Shown: positions 1 to 5,392 of the stretch, piece after piece | Numbering within the stretch: the first letter of the stretch is position 1 | Layout of the letters: each line of letters begins with the position of its first letter | DNA from: Lachnospiraceae bacterium | GTDB lineage: Bacteria; Bacillota; Clostridia; Lachnospirales; Lachnospiraceae | DNA length: 5,774 nt | Direction of reading: 5' to 3' | NCBI GenBank assembly: GCA_021202575.1 | Contig: JAJQCU010000256.1 | Location: 1-5,774, forward strand | The notes under the pieces: generated by a model | What the model was told of the DNA's origin: nothing | What the model saw: the letters and a program-made list of their open reading frames with translations, nothing else | Databases searched by the model: none | Position numbers and translations under genes: made by a program

Positions 1-10
1 GAATATACCC

Positions 11-886
11 TCAATGATCCACATGGACGGTTCCCTGCAGCCACATTTCGCCCTTGAAGCGGCGGCCGACAGCGGGCTCTCCCTGTAAATCCATGGAGTT
101 AATAGCAACCTCTATTGTAATATCATTTGACTTTAATGTCAAAATATTTATTTCCTCATTGGTGTAAATATTGCGCTCCCGGCGGCAGTCGATGATCTCA
201 CCGAGGACGGTATAGTGGTCGCTCTCCACACCGCTGGGAATGAAGCTGGTATCAACGATACTGTACAGATCCTCATGCCGGATGTGCTGGCAGATGGCGT
301 TGAACGTGTTCATATCCTCCATGGTCAGCGTCTCGATGGCGTCCTCGTTGCCGTCGCGGGCCTCCCGCAGCAGCTTCGTCCTTTTATGGGCCATCACCCG
401 CTCGCTGTTGCGCTGCACTATATTTTTCTCAATGGGCAGTAGTATTTTACCACCAACGGACAATCCTGTCAAACTGCTAAAATATTTTTGCAGGTCGTTT
501 AATTCCTTCGCCTGAAAATAAGCCGTCTGATTTTGCAGATAAAAAATCAGGAGAATGCCGAAATTGACCTCCTCGCACACCCCGGCGTAGGAATTCTGGC
601 TGGCATGGCGTTCCACCTGTATTTCCTCATCCACAGACTTAATGTAGCTCTGCAGATAGGGATAATAATAGTCGCAGGCAAACTGCAGATCCGTCCGGTA
701 ATCCCCGCACACGGAGATCCCCAGAGAGGGCGACACATTTTTGCTTAAATTTACAAGGTGTACATTCTCCTCCACGTTGGAGGCAACACAGCTGTTGTGC
801 TCTTTTACGGCTTCCGTGAGGATTTCCTTTAAACCTTCGTAATCCGTCACTTTGCTGAAGCCTATGGTGCGCATGTATTTGTGCAT
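11..886 (-). CDS. DUF3881 family protein of unknown function
   Basis: This predicted 291-residue soluble protein begins MHKYMRTIGFSK, the typical opening of the DUF3881 family found in Lachnospiraceae and relatives; the family assignment is from memory of that signature. No catalytic motif, signal peptide or membrane segment is visible. A charged helical stretch lies at about residues 152-185 (EKNIVQRNSERVMAHKRTKL onward), and the last 60 residues look like a small beta-rich domain. The start is fixed by an AGGAGG ending 8 bases before the ATG at 886. A GTG at 895 is also in frame, but it lies inside that ribosome binding site and would add only MTD. The gene follows serS by 90 bases on the same strand, so it may be co-transcribed with it. 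Its function is unknown, and the neighbourhood does not suggest one. Confidence 0.82.
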   Translation of the reverse strand: MHKYMRTIGFSKVTDYEGLKEILTEAVKEHNSCVASNVEENVHLVNLSKNVSPSLGISVCGDYRTDLQFACDYYYPYLQSYIKSVDEEIQVERHASQNSYAGVCEEVNFGILLIFYLQNQTAYFQAKELNDLQKYFSSLTGLSVGGKILLPIEKNIVQRNSERVMAHKRTKLLREARDGNEDAIETLTMEDMNTFNAICQHIRHEDLYSIVDTSFIPSGVESDHYTVLGEIIDCRRERNIYTNEEINILTLKSNDITIEVAINSMDLQGEPAVGRRFKGEMWLQGTVHVDH

Positions 887-892
887 GTCAGT

Positions 893-900
893 CACCTCCT
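893..900 (-). promoter_or_regulatory. ribosome binding site that sets the DUF3881 start
   Basis: On the minus strand this reads AGGAGGTG, a near-perfect anti-16S match. The AGGAGG part ends 8 bases before the ATG at 886-884. The final GTG is in frame with the gene and could be mistaken for its start, but it is part of the Shine-Dalgarno sequence itself and has no other site upstream. Confidence 0.8.
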
Positions 901-925
901 CAACCTGTGTCAGGAAACTGATCTA

Positions 926-950
926 ACAGGAGCCGCTTCGCGAACCCTGT
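926..950 (-). other. Hairpin between serS and the DUF3881 gene
   Basis: On the minus strand ACAGG pairs with CCTGT and an inner CGC pairs with GCG around a GAA triloop, with two possible G-U pairs and one mismatch between them. A second possible stem, TAACCG (979-974) with CGGTTA (955-950), starts at the serS stop codon. Neither is followed by a run of T, so these do not look like standard intrinsic terminators. They could protect mRNA ends or be weak attenuators. No T-box or other riboswitch signature is seen here. Confidence 0.4.
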
Positions 951-976
951 AACCGGATTTTCGCCTGATACCGCGG

Positions 977-2260
977 TTATTTCTCAGTCAGCGCCTCCAG
1001 GCCTCCCATGTAAGGTCTCAGCACCTCCGGGATTCTGACACTCCCGTCAGCCTGAAGATTATTCTCCAGAAGCGCGATCAGCATACGGGGGGAGGCCACC
1101 ACGGTGTTATTCAGTGTATGCGCAAAATACTTGCCATTCTCCCCATTGACACGGATTTTTAATCTTCTCGCCTGAGCGTCGCCCAGGTTGGAGCAGCTTC
1201 CCACCTCAAAATACTTCTTCTGTCTGGGGGACCAGGCCTCCACATCGATGGACTTTACCTTCAGATCCGCCAGGTCGCCGGAGCAGCACTCCAGGGTTCT
1301 TACCGGAATATCCATGGAGCGGAATAAATCCACCGTGTTCTGCCACAATTTATCAAACCATACAGGGGATTCCTCCGGCTTGCAGACCACGATCATCTCC
1401 TGCTTCTCAAACTGGTGGATGCGGTATACGCCTCTCTCCTCCAGGCCATGAGAGCCCTTCTCCTTCCGGAAACAGGGGGAGTAAGAGGTCATGGTGTGGG
1501 GCAGGGTCTTTTCCTCCACTACAGTATCGATATATTTGCCGATCATGGAGTGCTCCGATGTGCCGATCAGGTACAGATCCTCGCCCTCAATCTTGTACAT
1601 CATGGCGTCCATCTCCGCGAAGGACATAACGCCGTTGACCACGTTGCTTCTGATCATAAAGGGCGGCACACAGTAGGTGAAGCCCCGGTTAATCATAAAA
1701 TCTCTGGCATAAGTCAGCACCGCGGAGTGCAGCCTGGCAATATCCCCCATCAGATAATAAAAGCCGTTGCCCGCCACTCTTCCGGCGGCGTCAAAATCCA
1801 CGCCGTTGAACCTTTTCATCAGATCCGCGTGATACGGAATCTCAAAATCCGGCACCACAGGCTCGCCGTACCGGGTAATCTCCACATTCTCAGAATCATC
1901 CTTGCCAATGGGAACCGATGGATCAATGATATTGGGAATGACCATCATGATCTTCGTGATTTTTTCCTGAAGCTCCTTCTCGGAAGTCTCCAGCTCAGCC
2001 AGCCTCTCCGCGTTCGCCGTTACCTCCGCCTTTTTGGCCTCGGCCTCCTCTTTTTTGCCCTGTCCCATCAGACGGCCGATCTCTTTGGCGTTTTTGTTTT
2101 TCGCCGCGCGGATGGAATCCGCTTCCTTCTGGGCATTTCGCCTCGCCTCGTCCAGCTTGATAACCTCATCTACCAGGGGAAGCTTCTCGTCCTGAAATTT
2201 CTTTCTGATATTCTCTTTTACCGCTTCCGGATTCTCTCTCAGAAATTTAATGTCAATCAT
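977..2260 (-). CDS. serS: Seryl-tRNA synthetase, Clostridia-type variant
   Basis: This cytosolic class II aminoacyl-tRNA synthetase charges tRNA-Ser, and probably tRNA-Sec where present, with serine using ATP. The 427-residue length is full for the family. Residues 1-110 form the tRNA-binding domain with a long charged antiparallel coiled coil (about 30-105). Motif 1 lies near 166-203. The serine-site loop is GTSEH (233-237). Motif 2 is SPCFRKEKGSHGLEERG (261-277), with R265 and E267. The serine/zipper region EVGSCSNLGDAQARRL is at 352-367, and motif 3 is NNTVVASPRMLIALLENN (384-401), with R392. The ATG at 2260 has a GAGGG site about 7 bases upstream. The gene lies 155 bases behind the parAB-DUF4446 operon, a common Clostridia arrangement. 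The loop TSEH replaces the more usual TAEVP, but the key Thr and Glu are kept, so activity is expected. Confidence 0.97.
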   Translation of the reverse strand: MIDIKFLRENPEAVKENIRKKFQDEKLPLVDEVIKLDEARRNAQKEADSIRAAKNKNAKEIGRLMGQGKKEEAEAKKAEVTANAERLAELETSEKELQEKITKIMMVIPNIIDPSVPIGKDDSENVEITRYGEPVVPDFEIPYHADLMKRFNGVDFDAAGRVAGNGFYYLMGDIARLHSAVLTYARDFMINRGFTYCVPPFMIRSNVVNGVMSFAEMDAMMYKIEGEDLYLIGTSEHSMIGKYIDTVVEEKTLPHTMTSYSPCFRKEKGSHGLEERGVYRIHQFEKQEMIVVCKPEESPVWFDKLWQNTVDLFRSMDIPVRTLECCSGDLADLKVKSIDVEAWSPRQKKYFEVGSCSNLGDAQARRLKIRVNGENGKYFAHTLNNTVVASPRMLIALLENNLQADGSVRIPEVLRPYMGGLEALTEK

Positions 2261-2339
2261 GATGTGTCCCTCTTTATCCCTCTATACTGAAAACATATTG
2301 AAAATATTATTCTGCAACCGCTCCTTAACCCGCCCCTCC

Positions 2340-2364
2340 GTTACCGAAGCCCGTAACATGCTTC
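2340..2364 (-). other. Overlapping alternative hairpins in the serS leader
   Basis: In the 155-base gap before serS, minus-strand GTTAC (2357-2353) can pair with GTAAC (2344-2340). Alternatively GAAGC (2364-2360) can pair with GCTTC (2350-2346). The two five-pair stems share bases, so they exclude each other. No T-run follows, and no T-box core (GGTGGNACCGCG) is present. The role is uncertain; short stems like these can arise by chance. Confidence 0.25.
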
Positions 2365-2374
2365 CAACAGAAAT

Positions 2375-2416
2375 AAGGCTGCCTCAAACATCAACCTATT
2401 CTAGTTGATTGGCCTT
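2375..2416 (-). terminator. Possible weak terminator hairpin after the DUF4446 gene
   Basis: Overlapping the stop codon, minus-strand AAGGC (2416-2412) can pair with GCCTT (2379-2375), and inside it ATCAAC (2409-2404) pairs with GTTGAT (2395-2390) across an 8-base loop. The segment after it is ATTTCTGTT, only a weak T tract, and the spacing between the stems is unequal. It may end the parA-parB-DUF4446 transcript, or merely reduce read-through into serS. Confidence 0.3.
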
Positions 2417-2934
2417 TACTTGTCAACCTTTCCCAGCGCTTTTTGCAGTGCTTTTGTCTCTTCCTCGCTCAATTCAATATTGCATTTCCCGTCCCGGATG
2501 GACTTTACGTAGCTGTAGGAGGATTCCGGGTGGTGGACGGTGTTGATGACGAAGCCGTCGTTTTTTTCGTTGAGCAGGGCCAGCGCGAAGCTGAGACGGC
2601 CGCCCATCTCCTTGAAGGCGTCATACTTTAAAATGCCCAGCTTCTGATAGGTGTTGCCCATCTTTTTATTTAAAATCTGTATGTCGATTCTATTATCCTC
2701 AATCAGATTTTTATTATCCTTCTCCATCTGAAGGATATCCAGAAGCTGCTCCTCCAGCGACAACGCGTCCCGGCCGCCCATAAACGTCATGTACTTTTTC
2801 TCAAGTTTTCTGTATTTTGACAGGGCGATAACCGCAATCACAATTGCGGCAAGCAGCAAAACCAGCAGCGCGATAATTATATAGGAAAGGTCAAAGCCAA
2901 CAAGCCCCAGACTGTCCAGTAAATTGGTATTCAT
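2416..2934 (-). CDS. DUF4446 family membrane-anchored protein
   Basis: This 172-residue protein has one N-terminal membrane segment (about 17-39, a run of I, L, A and V) followed by a basic KYRKLEKKY. A charged, probably coiled-coil stretch lies at about 57-92. The conserved DUF4446 block is YQKLGILKYDAF (96-107), GGRLSFALALLN (111-122) and the HHPESSYSYVKSIRDG region (134-149). The positive residues after the membrane segment place the soluble domain in the cytoplasm. The ATG at 2934 comes 2 bases after the parB stop codon, and its GAGGGG ribosome binding site lies inside the end of parB, which suggests translational coupling. The family commonly follows parB in Clostridia, but its function is not known to me. 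A link to chromosome segregation or membrane anchoring is inference from position only. Confidence 0.9.
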   Translation of the reverse strand: MNTNLLDSLGLVGFDLSYIIIALLVLLLAAIVIAVIALSKYRKLEKKYMTFMGGRDALSLEEQLLDILQMEKDNKNLIEDNRIDIQILNKKMGNTYQKLGILKYDAFKEMGGRLSFALALLNEKNDGFVINTVHHPESSYSYVKSIRDGKCNIELSEEETKALQKALGKVDK

Positions 2935-2936
2935 GC

Positions 2937-3839
2937 TTATCCCCTCGTAATTCTATCCATAATCCTCTCAAAGTCATCAGCGGAATAAAACTCAATCTCC
3001 ATCCTGCCCCGGCCCTTTCCCTTATCCACAATGGAAACTCTGGTGCCAAGAGTCTGGGTCAGACTGTTCTCATAGCTTTTATAAATAGTCTCCAGCTGCT
3101 CATCCTTCTCTTTGGATTTGGCGGGCTTCGGCTCCCTGTTCAGATTTTTAACCGCCTTTTCCACCTCTCTGACTGACAGGCCGTCCTTCACAATCCTCTG
3201 GGCAAGCTCCAGCTGCCTGGTCTCATCCGTTACGCCCAGAAGAGCCCTCGCCTGTCCCATGGAAAGCTCATCCCTGGAAAGCATCTGTAAAACCGGCTCC
3301 GAAAGCTTTAAAAGACGCAGGGAATTGGTAATGGCAGTGCGGCTTTTGGAGACGACCTCAGCCACCTCCTCCTGCTTTAAATGGAATTCCTCAATCAGAC
3401 GCTGGTAGGCCAGGGCCTCCTCCACGGGATTCAGATCCTCCCGCTGAATATTCTCAATCAGGGCGATCTGGGCAAGCTCCGCGTCCGTATACTGGCGGAC
3501 AATCACCGGGATTTCCTTCAGCCCCGCCATTTTGGCGGCTCTCCAGCGGCGCTCCCCGGCCACGATCTCATAGTGTGTCTGCCTGTCCTGCACAATGAGC
3601 GGGGTGATCACGCCAAACTGCTTTATACTGTCAGCCAGCTCCTGCAGGGAGGCCTCGTCAAAGCTCTTCCTGGGCTGGCTTCGGTTAGGCTCCACCTTCG
3701 TAATCCTGACGTTTAGCGGCGCCGCTTCTTCCTTCTGATTTTTCTGATTTTGTGAAGCTGTCTGATCGACGGCTTTCGGGCTCTGTGCGGGGATCAGGGA
3801 GTCCAGTCCCTTCCCCAGTCCGCTTCTTCTCGCTGCCAT
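2937..3839 (-). CDS. parB: Chromosome-partitioning protein ParB (Spo0J family)
   Basis: ParB binds parS sites near the origin, hydrolyses CTP and spreads as a sliding clamp that recruits SMC and stimulates ParA. All parts are visible in 300 residues. The N-terminal ParA-contact motif is GLGKGLDSLIP (7-17), followed by a Gln/Lys-rich linker to about 40. The CTP-binding domain carries GERRWRA (95-101) and ENIQREDLNPVEEA (129-142). A helix-turn-helix lies near 155-180 (EEVAEVVSKSRTAITNSLRL), and a C-terminal dimerisation domain spans about 248-298. The ATG at 3839 has an AGGAG 6 bases upstream, overlapping the gap after parA by 12 bases. Noc-type paralogues share this fold, but the direct pairing with parA and the GLGKGLDSLI start favour ParB. 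Nothing appears truncated. Confidence 0.96.
   Translation of the reverse strand: MAARRSGLGKGLDSLIPAQSPKAVDQTASQNQKNQKEEAAPLNVRITKVEPNRSQPRKSFDEASLQELADSIKQFGVITPLIVQDRQTHYEIVAGERRWRAAKMAGLKEIPVIVRQYTDAELAQIALIENIQREDLNPVEEALAYQRLIEEFHLKQEEVAEVVSKSRTAITNSLRLLKLSEPVLQMLSRDELSMGQARALLGVTDETRQLELAQRIVKDGLSVREVEKAVKNLNREPKPAKSKEKDEQLETIYKSYENSLTQTLGTRVSIVDKGKGRGRMEIEFYSADDFERIMDRITRG
3022..3030 (+). promoter_or_regulatory. Perfect DnaA-box 9-mer inside parB
   Basis: The plus strand reads TTATCCACA, identical to the consensus DnaA-binding site. It lies within the parB codons for Val-Asp-Lys (271-273), so coding constraint may account for it. One-mismatch neighbours occur at 3994-4002 (TTGTCCACA, in parA), but there is no cluster and no AT-rich unwinding region, so this is not an origin. 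Confidence 0.25.
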
Positions 3840-3851
3840 GGGTTTCTCCTG

Positions 3852-4610
3852 CTATTTGTTAATCACTTCCTCCGCCAGCTTCATGTACGCTTCCGCGCCG
3901 GCGCTTTTGGGATCGTATTTGATAATGGGCATTCCGTAGGACGGCGCCTCCGCCAGACGGATATTTCTGGGAATGATACTGTCATAGACGTTGTTGTCCA
4001 CATTTTTGCGGACATTTTCCACCACCTGAACGGACAGGTTGGTGCGGCTGTCGTACATGGTGAAAACGATACCCTCAATCCTCAATCCCGGATTCAGGCG
4101 CTCCGTCACCAGATTAATTGTATGAATCAGCTGGGACAATCCCTCCAGCGCATAATATTCACACTGAATCGGCACAATCACACTGTCCGCGGCGGTCATG
4201 GCGTTCACCGTCAGCATACTCAGAGACGGCGGGCAGTCGATAATAATATAATCATATCTCTCTTTGACATAATCCATCTCATCCCGGAGAATAAATTCCT
4301 TGCGGTCCACGCCGATCATCTCGATCTCCGCCGCCGCCAGATTAACGTTGGCCGGGATCATGTCCATGGTCTCAAATACGTTTTTGATAACACAGTCACT
4401 GATGGAGCATTCCCCGAGGATCAGCTCGTACGCCGTATTCTCCGCCTCATATTTGTCGATACCGTAGCCGCTGGTGGTATTGCCCTGGGGATCCATGTCG
4501 ATCAGCAGGACCTTTTTCTCCTTCATTGTCAGGCAGGCCGCCAGATTGATGGCCGTGGTGGTTTTGCCCACTCCGCCCTTCTGATTGGCGATAGCGATAA
4601 CTCTTCCCAT
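3852..4610 (-). CDS. parA: Chromosome-partitioning ATPase ParA (Soj family)
   Basis: ParA binds ATP, dimerises and coats the nucleoid non-specifically; ParB stimulates its ATPase, which moves or frees the origin complex. In Bacillus the equivalent Soj also controls DnaA. The 252-residue length is that of short chromosomal ParA proteins without an N-terminal DNA-binding domain. The deviant Walker A is KGGVGKTT (11-18), with signature Lys11 and Lys16. Walker A' is [10 protein letters not shown] (35-44), with D40. Walker B is YIIIDCPPS (121-129), with D125. The SRTNLS segment (188-193) carries Arg189, matching the DNA-binding arginine known in Soj. The C-terminal signature [17 protein letters not shown] is at 213-229. 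The ATG at 4610 has only a weak GAGA site upstream. parB starts 12 bases after its stop codon. A MinD or plasmid ParA assignment is less likely. Confidence 0.97.
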   Translation of the reverse strand: MGRVIAIANQKGGVGKTTTAINLAACLTMKEKKVLLIDMDPQGNTTSGYGIDKYEAENTAYELILGECSISDCVIKNVFETMDMIPANVNLAAAEIEMIGVDRKEFILRDEMDYVKERYDYIIIDCPPSLSMLTVNAMTAADSVIVPIQCEYYALEGLSQLIHTINLVTERLNPGLRIEGIVFTMYDSRTNLSVQVVENVRKNVDNNVYDSIIPRNIRLAEAPSYGMPIIKYDPKSAGAEAYMKLAEEVINK

Positions 4611-4637
4611 AAATTCTCTTTTTCTTTCCGGGCCGCC

Positions 4638-4679
4638 GGACGCGGTCCCTTACAGCTGTGTAACGTGTTCCGGAGAACA
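4638..4679 (-). other. Cluster of small hairpins in the parA leader
   Basis: Between the candidate promoter and parA, the minus strand holds three short perfect inverted repeats in a row: TGTTC-TCCG-GAACA (4679-4666), TTACA-CAGC-TGTAA (4663-4650) and GGAC-CGC-GTCC (4648-4638). They fall in the presumed 5' untranslated region, and no T-run follows them. They could affect parA translation or be binding sites for a regulator. Individually each is weak; the clustering is the notable part. Confidence 0.35.
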
Positions 4680-4690
4680 GTTTAGCACCG

Positions 4691-4720
4691 TTTATGAAAA
4701 AAAGCTATAGAAAAATACAA
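4691..4720 (-). promoter_or_regulatory. Candidate sigma-A promoter for parA-parB-DUF4446
   Basis: On the minus strand, TTGTAT (4720-4715) and CATAAA (4696-4691) are 18 bases apart and could serve as -35 and -10 elements. The spacer contains a run of seven T. Each element matches consensus only in part. The predicted start near 4684 would give a leader of about 75 bases before parA. The position, after the end of the preceding small gene, fits an operon promoter. Confidence 0.4.
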
Positions 4721-4742
4721 CGCCTTCCTTCCGATTTCCACC

Positions 4743-4756
4743 GCCGGCCTTCCGGC
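4743..4756 (-). other. GC-rich hairpin after the small membrane gene
   Basis: Just past the stop codon of the small membrane-protein gene, minus-strand GCCGG and CCGGC flank AAGG, a five-pair GC stem with a four-base loop. No T tract follows directly; the next T-rich stretch starts about 20 bases further on. It may be part of a weak terminator, but the evidence is thin. Confidence 0.3.
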
Positions 4757-4758
4757 CT

Positions 4759-5082
4759 TTACATTTTCCCCTGCTCCTTCAGCTTTTCCAGTCTCTCCTG
4801 CTCCTTACGCTGCTTCTCCAGCTTCTCCTTTTCCTCGTTCCATGCCAGCCAGTTGCGCCCGATCTGGTATGCCTGGGAAGCTGTAAATACGACAAGTAAA
4901 AGCAGCAGTAAATTCTGGTTCATCGAGCCGCGTATCCACGCCACGGCAAAAATGACCAGTCCTATTACCTCCATCCATATATTTCTGATCAGCTGTCTGC
5001 GGGTGCTCAGATTCCCGTAAAAAAGCTGAAATCCCTTGTCTGTCAGCATCTGTTGTTTCTTCTTTTTTTTGTTTTTGCTCAT
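4759..5082 (-). CDS. Small basic protein with two membrane segments, unrecognised
   Basis: I do not recognise the family of this 107-residue protein. It opens with a lysine run (MSKNKKKKKQQ), followed by a short polar region to about 34. Two hydrophobic segments come next (about 35-50, IWMEVIGLVIFAVAWI, and 57-74, LLLLLLVVFTASQAYQIG), separated by only a few residues (RGSMNQ). The tail (83-107) is rich in Glu and Lys and is probably helical or coiled coil. Both ends would then face the cytoplasm as a membrane hairpin. The ATG at 5082 has AAGGAG 5 bases upstream, so the start is well supported. The gene lies 148 bases ahead of parA on the same strand and just after the 31-bp repeat array. The opposite-strand frame here is serine-rich and is an antisense shadow. 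Confidence 0.78.
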   Translation of the reverse strand: MSKNKKKKKQQMLTDKGFQLFYGNLSTRRQLIRNIWMEVIGLVIFAVAWIRGSMNQNLLLLLLVVFTASQAYQIGRNWLAWNEEKEKLEKQRKEQERLEKLKEQGKM

Positions 5083-5120
5083 GACGTCTCCTTATTTTCC
5101 GGCGGCAGTTAGCGGATTTC

Positions 5121-5249
5121 CTGTACGGAGCGGTCTGCCGGTTTATTTTTTCTGTACAGGGCAGCCTGCCGACTTATTGTTTCTGTACGGGGCGGCCTGT
5201 CGGCTTATTGTTTCTGTACGGGGCGGCCTGTCGGCTTATTTTCCTGTAC
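5121..5249. repeat. Tandem array of four 31-bp units plus a partial fifth
   Basis: Units start at 5121, 5152, 5183 and 5214 (31, 31, 31 and 30 bases), each opening with CTGTAC and carrying a GC-rich core followed by a TTATT-containing T-rich end. Units 3 and 4 agree over their first 27 bases; units 1 and 2 differ from unit 3 at five and four positions. A partial fifth copy begins at 5244. CTGTACAG at 5152 and 5244 is a perfect palindrome, while the other units have CTGTACGG. The 31-base period is close to three helical turns, so the units would face one side of the DNA. It is not a multiple of three, which argues against coding. The spacing is too short and spacer-free for a CRISPR array. Confidence 0.9.
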
Positions 5250-5273
5250 AGTGTACCTCTTTTCGACACTGTA
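5247..5273. other. Perfect 8-bp inverted repeat at the edge of the repeat array
   Basis: TACAGTGT (5247-5254) and ACACTGTA (5266-5273) form an eight-pair stem with an 11-base loop. The left arm overlaps the partial fifth repeat unit. On the minus strand no T tract follows, so it is unlikely to be a simple terminator. It could be an operator or an mRNA structure. Confidence 0.5.
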
Positions 5274-5392
5274 TGCCAGCGTTTTTCACTGATTAAAATA
5301 TAAAAAAATGATAATCCCTGCTGATTTTCACATAAGGCTGGCTTTTTGTATACCCTCATCGTATCTGATGATTTATATCCGATTTCTTCATT

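Larger units (their letters stand above)
5083..5392. other. 310-base gap without a convincing gene
   Basis: This gap between the YwaF-like gene and the small membrane gene holds the 31-bp tandem repeats, a partial fifth copy and a flanking hairpin. An AT-rich stretch lies around 5290-5312. A short inverted repeat TCATC/GATGA (5356-5371) lies 21 bases after the YwaF-like stop codon, but without a T tract. Open frames crossing the gap lack ribosome binding sites and pass through the 31-bp units in a different frame each time. I see no clear promoter or RNA gene. Confidence 0.6.

Noticed and set aside
960..980. ACCGCGGT next to the serS stop considered as a T-box core
   Set aside because: It lacks the GGTGGNACC context and is downstream of serS; it is only a short palindromic stem component at the gene end.
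1415..2290. Long 291-codon plus-strand frame opposite serS
   Set aside because: It lies entirely antisense to a full-length seryl-tRNA synthetase with all motifs. Its predicted protein is rich in His, Arg and Leu with no recognisable domain, as expected of a shadow frame.
4658..4673. parS-like sequence with an ACGT core (TGTGTAACGTGTTCCG)
   Set aside because: It matches the parS consensus at only 10 of 16 positions. Matches of that quality are expected by chance several times in a window this size, and the palindrome is broken.
4122..4685. 187-codon plus-strand frame opposite parA
   Set aside because: It is antisense to a complete ParA and has no recognisable domain; the composition is that of a mirror frame.
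5121..5273. Repeat array considered as a CRISPR
   Set aside because: The units abut directly without unique spacers, and no cas gene is near.
5036..5296. 86-codon plus-strand frame across the repeat array
   Set aside because: It begins antisense to the start of the small membrane gene. Its apparent peptide repeats come from the 31-bp DNA units, whose length is not a multiple of three.
5174..5359. 61-codon minus-strand frame running into the repeats
   Set aside because: There is no ribosome binding site before its ATG, and its C-terminal part is just the 31-bp repeat read in changing frames.
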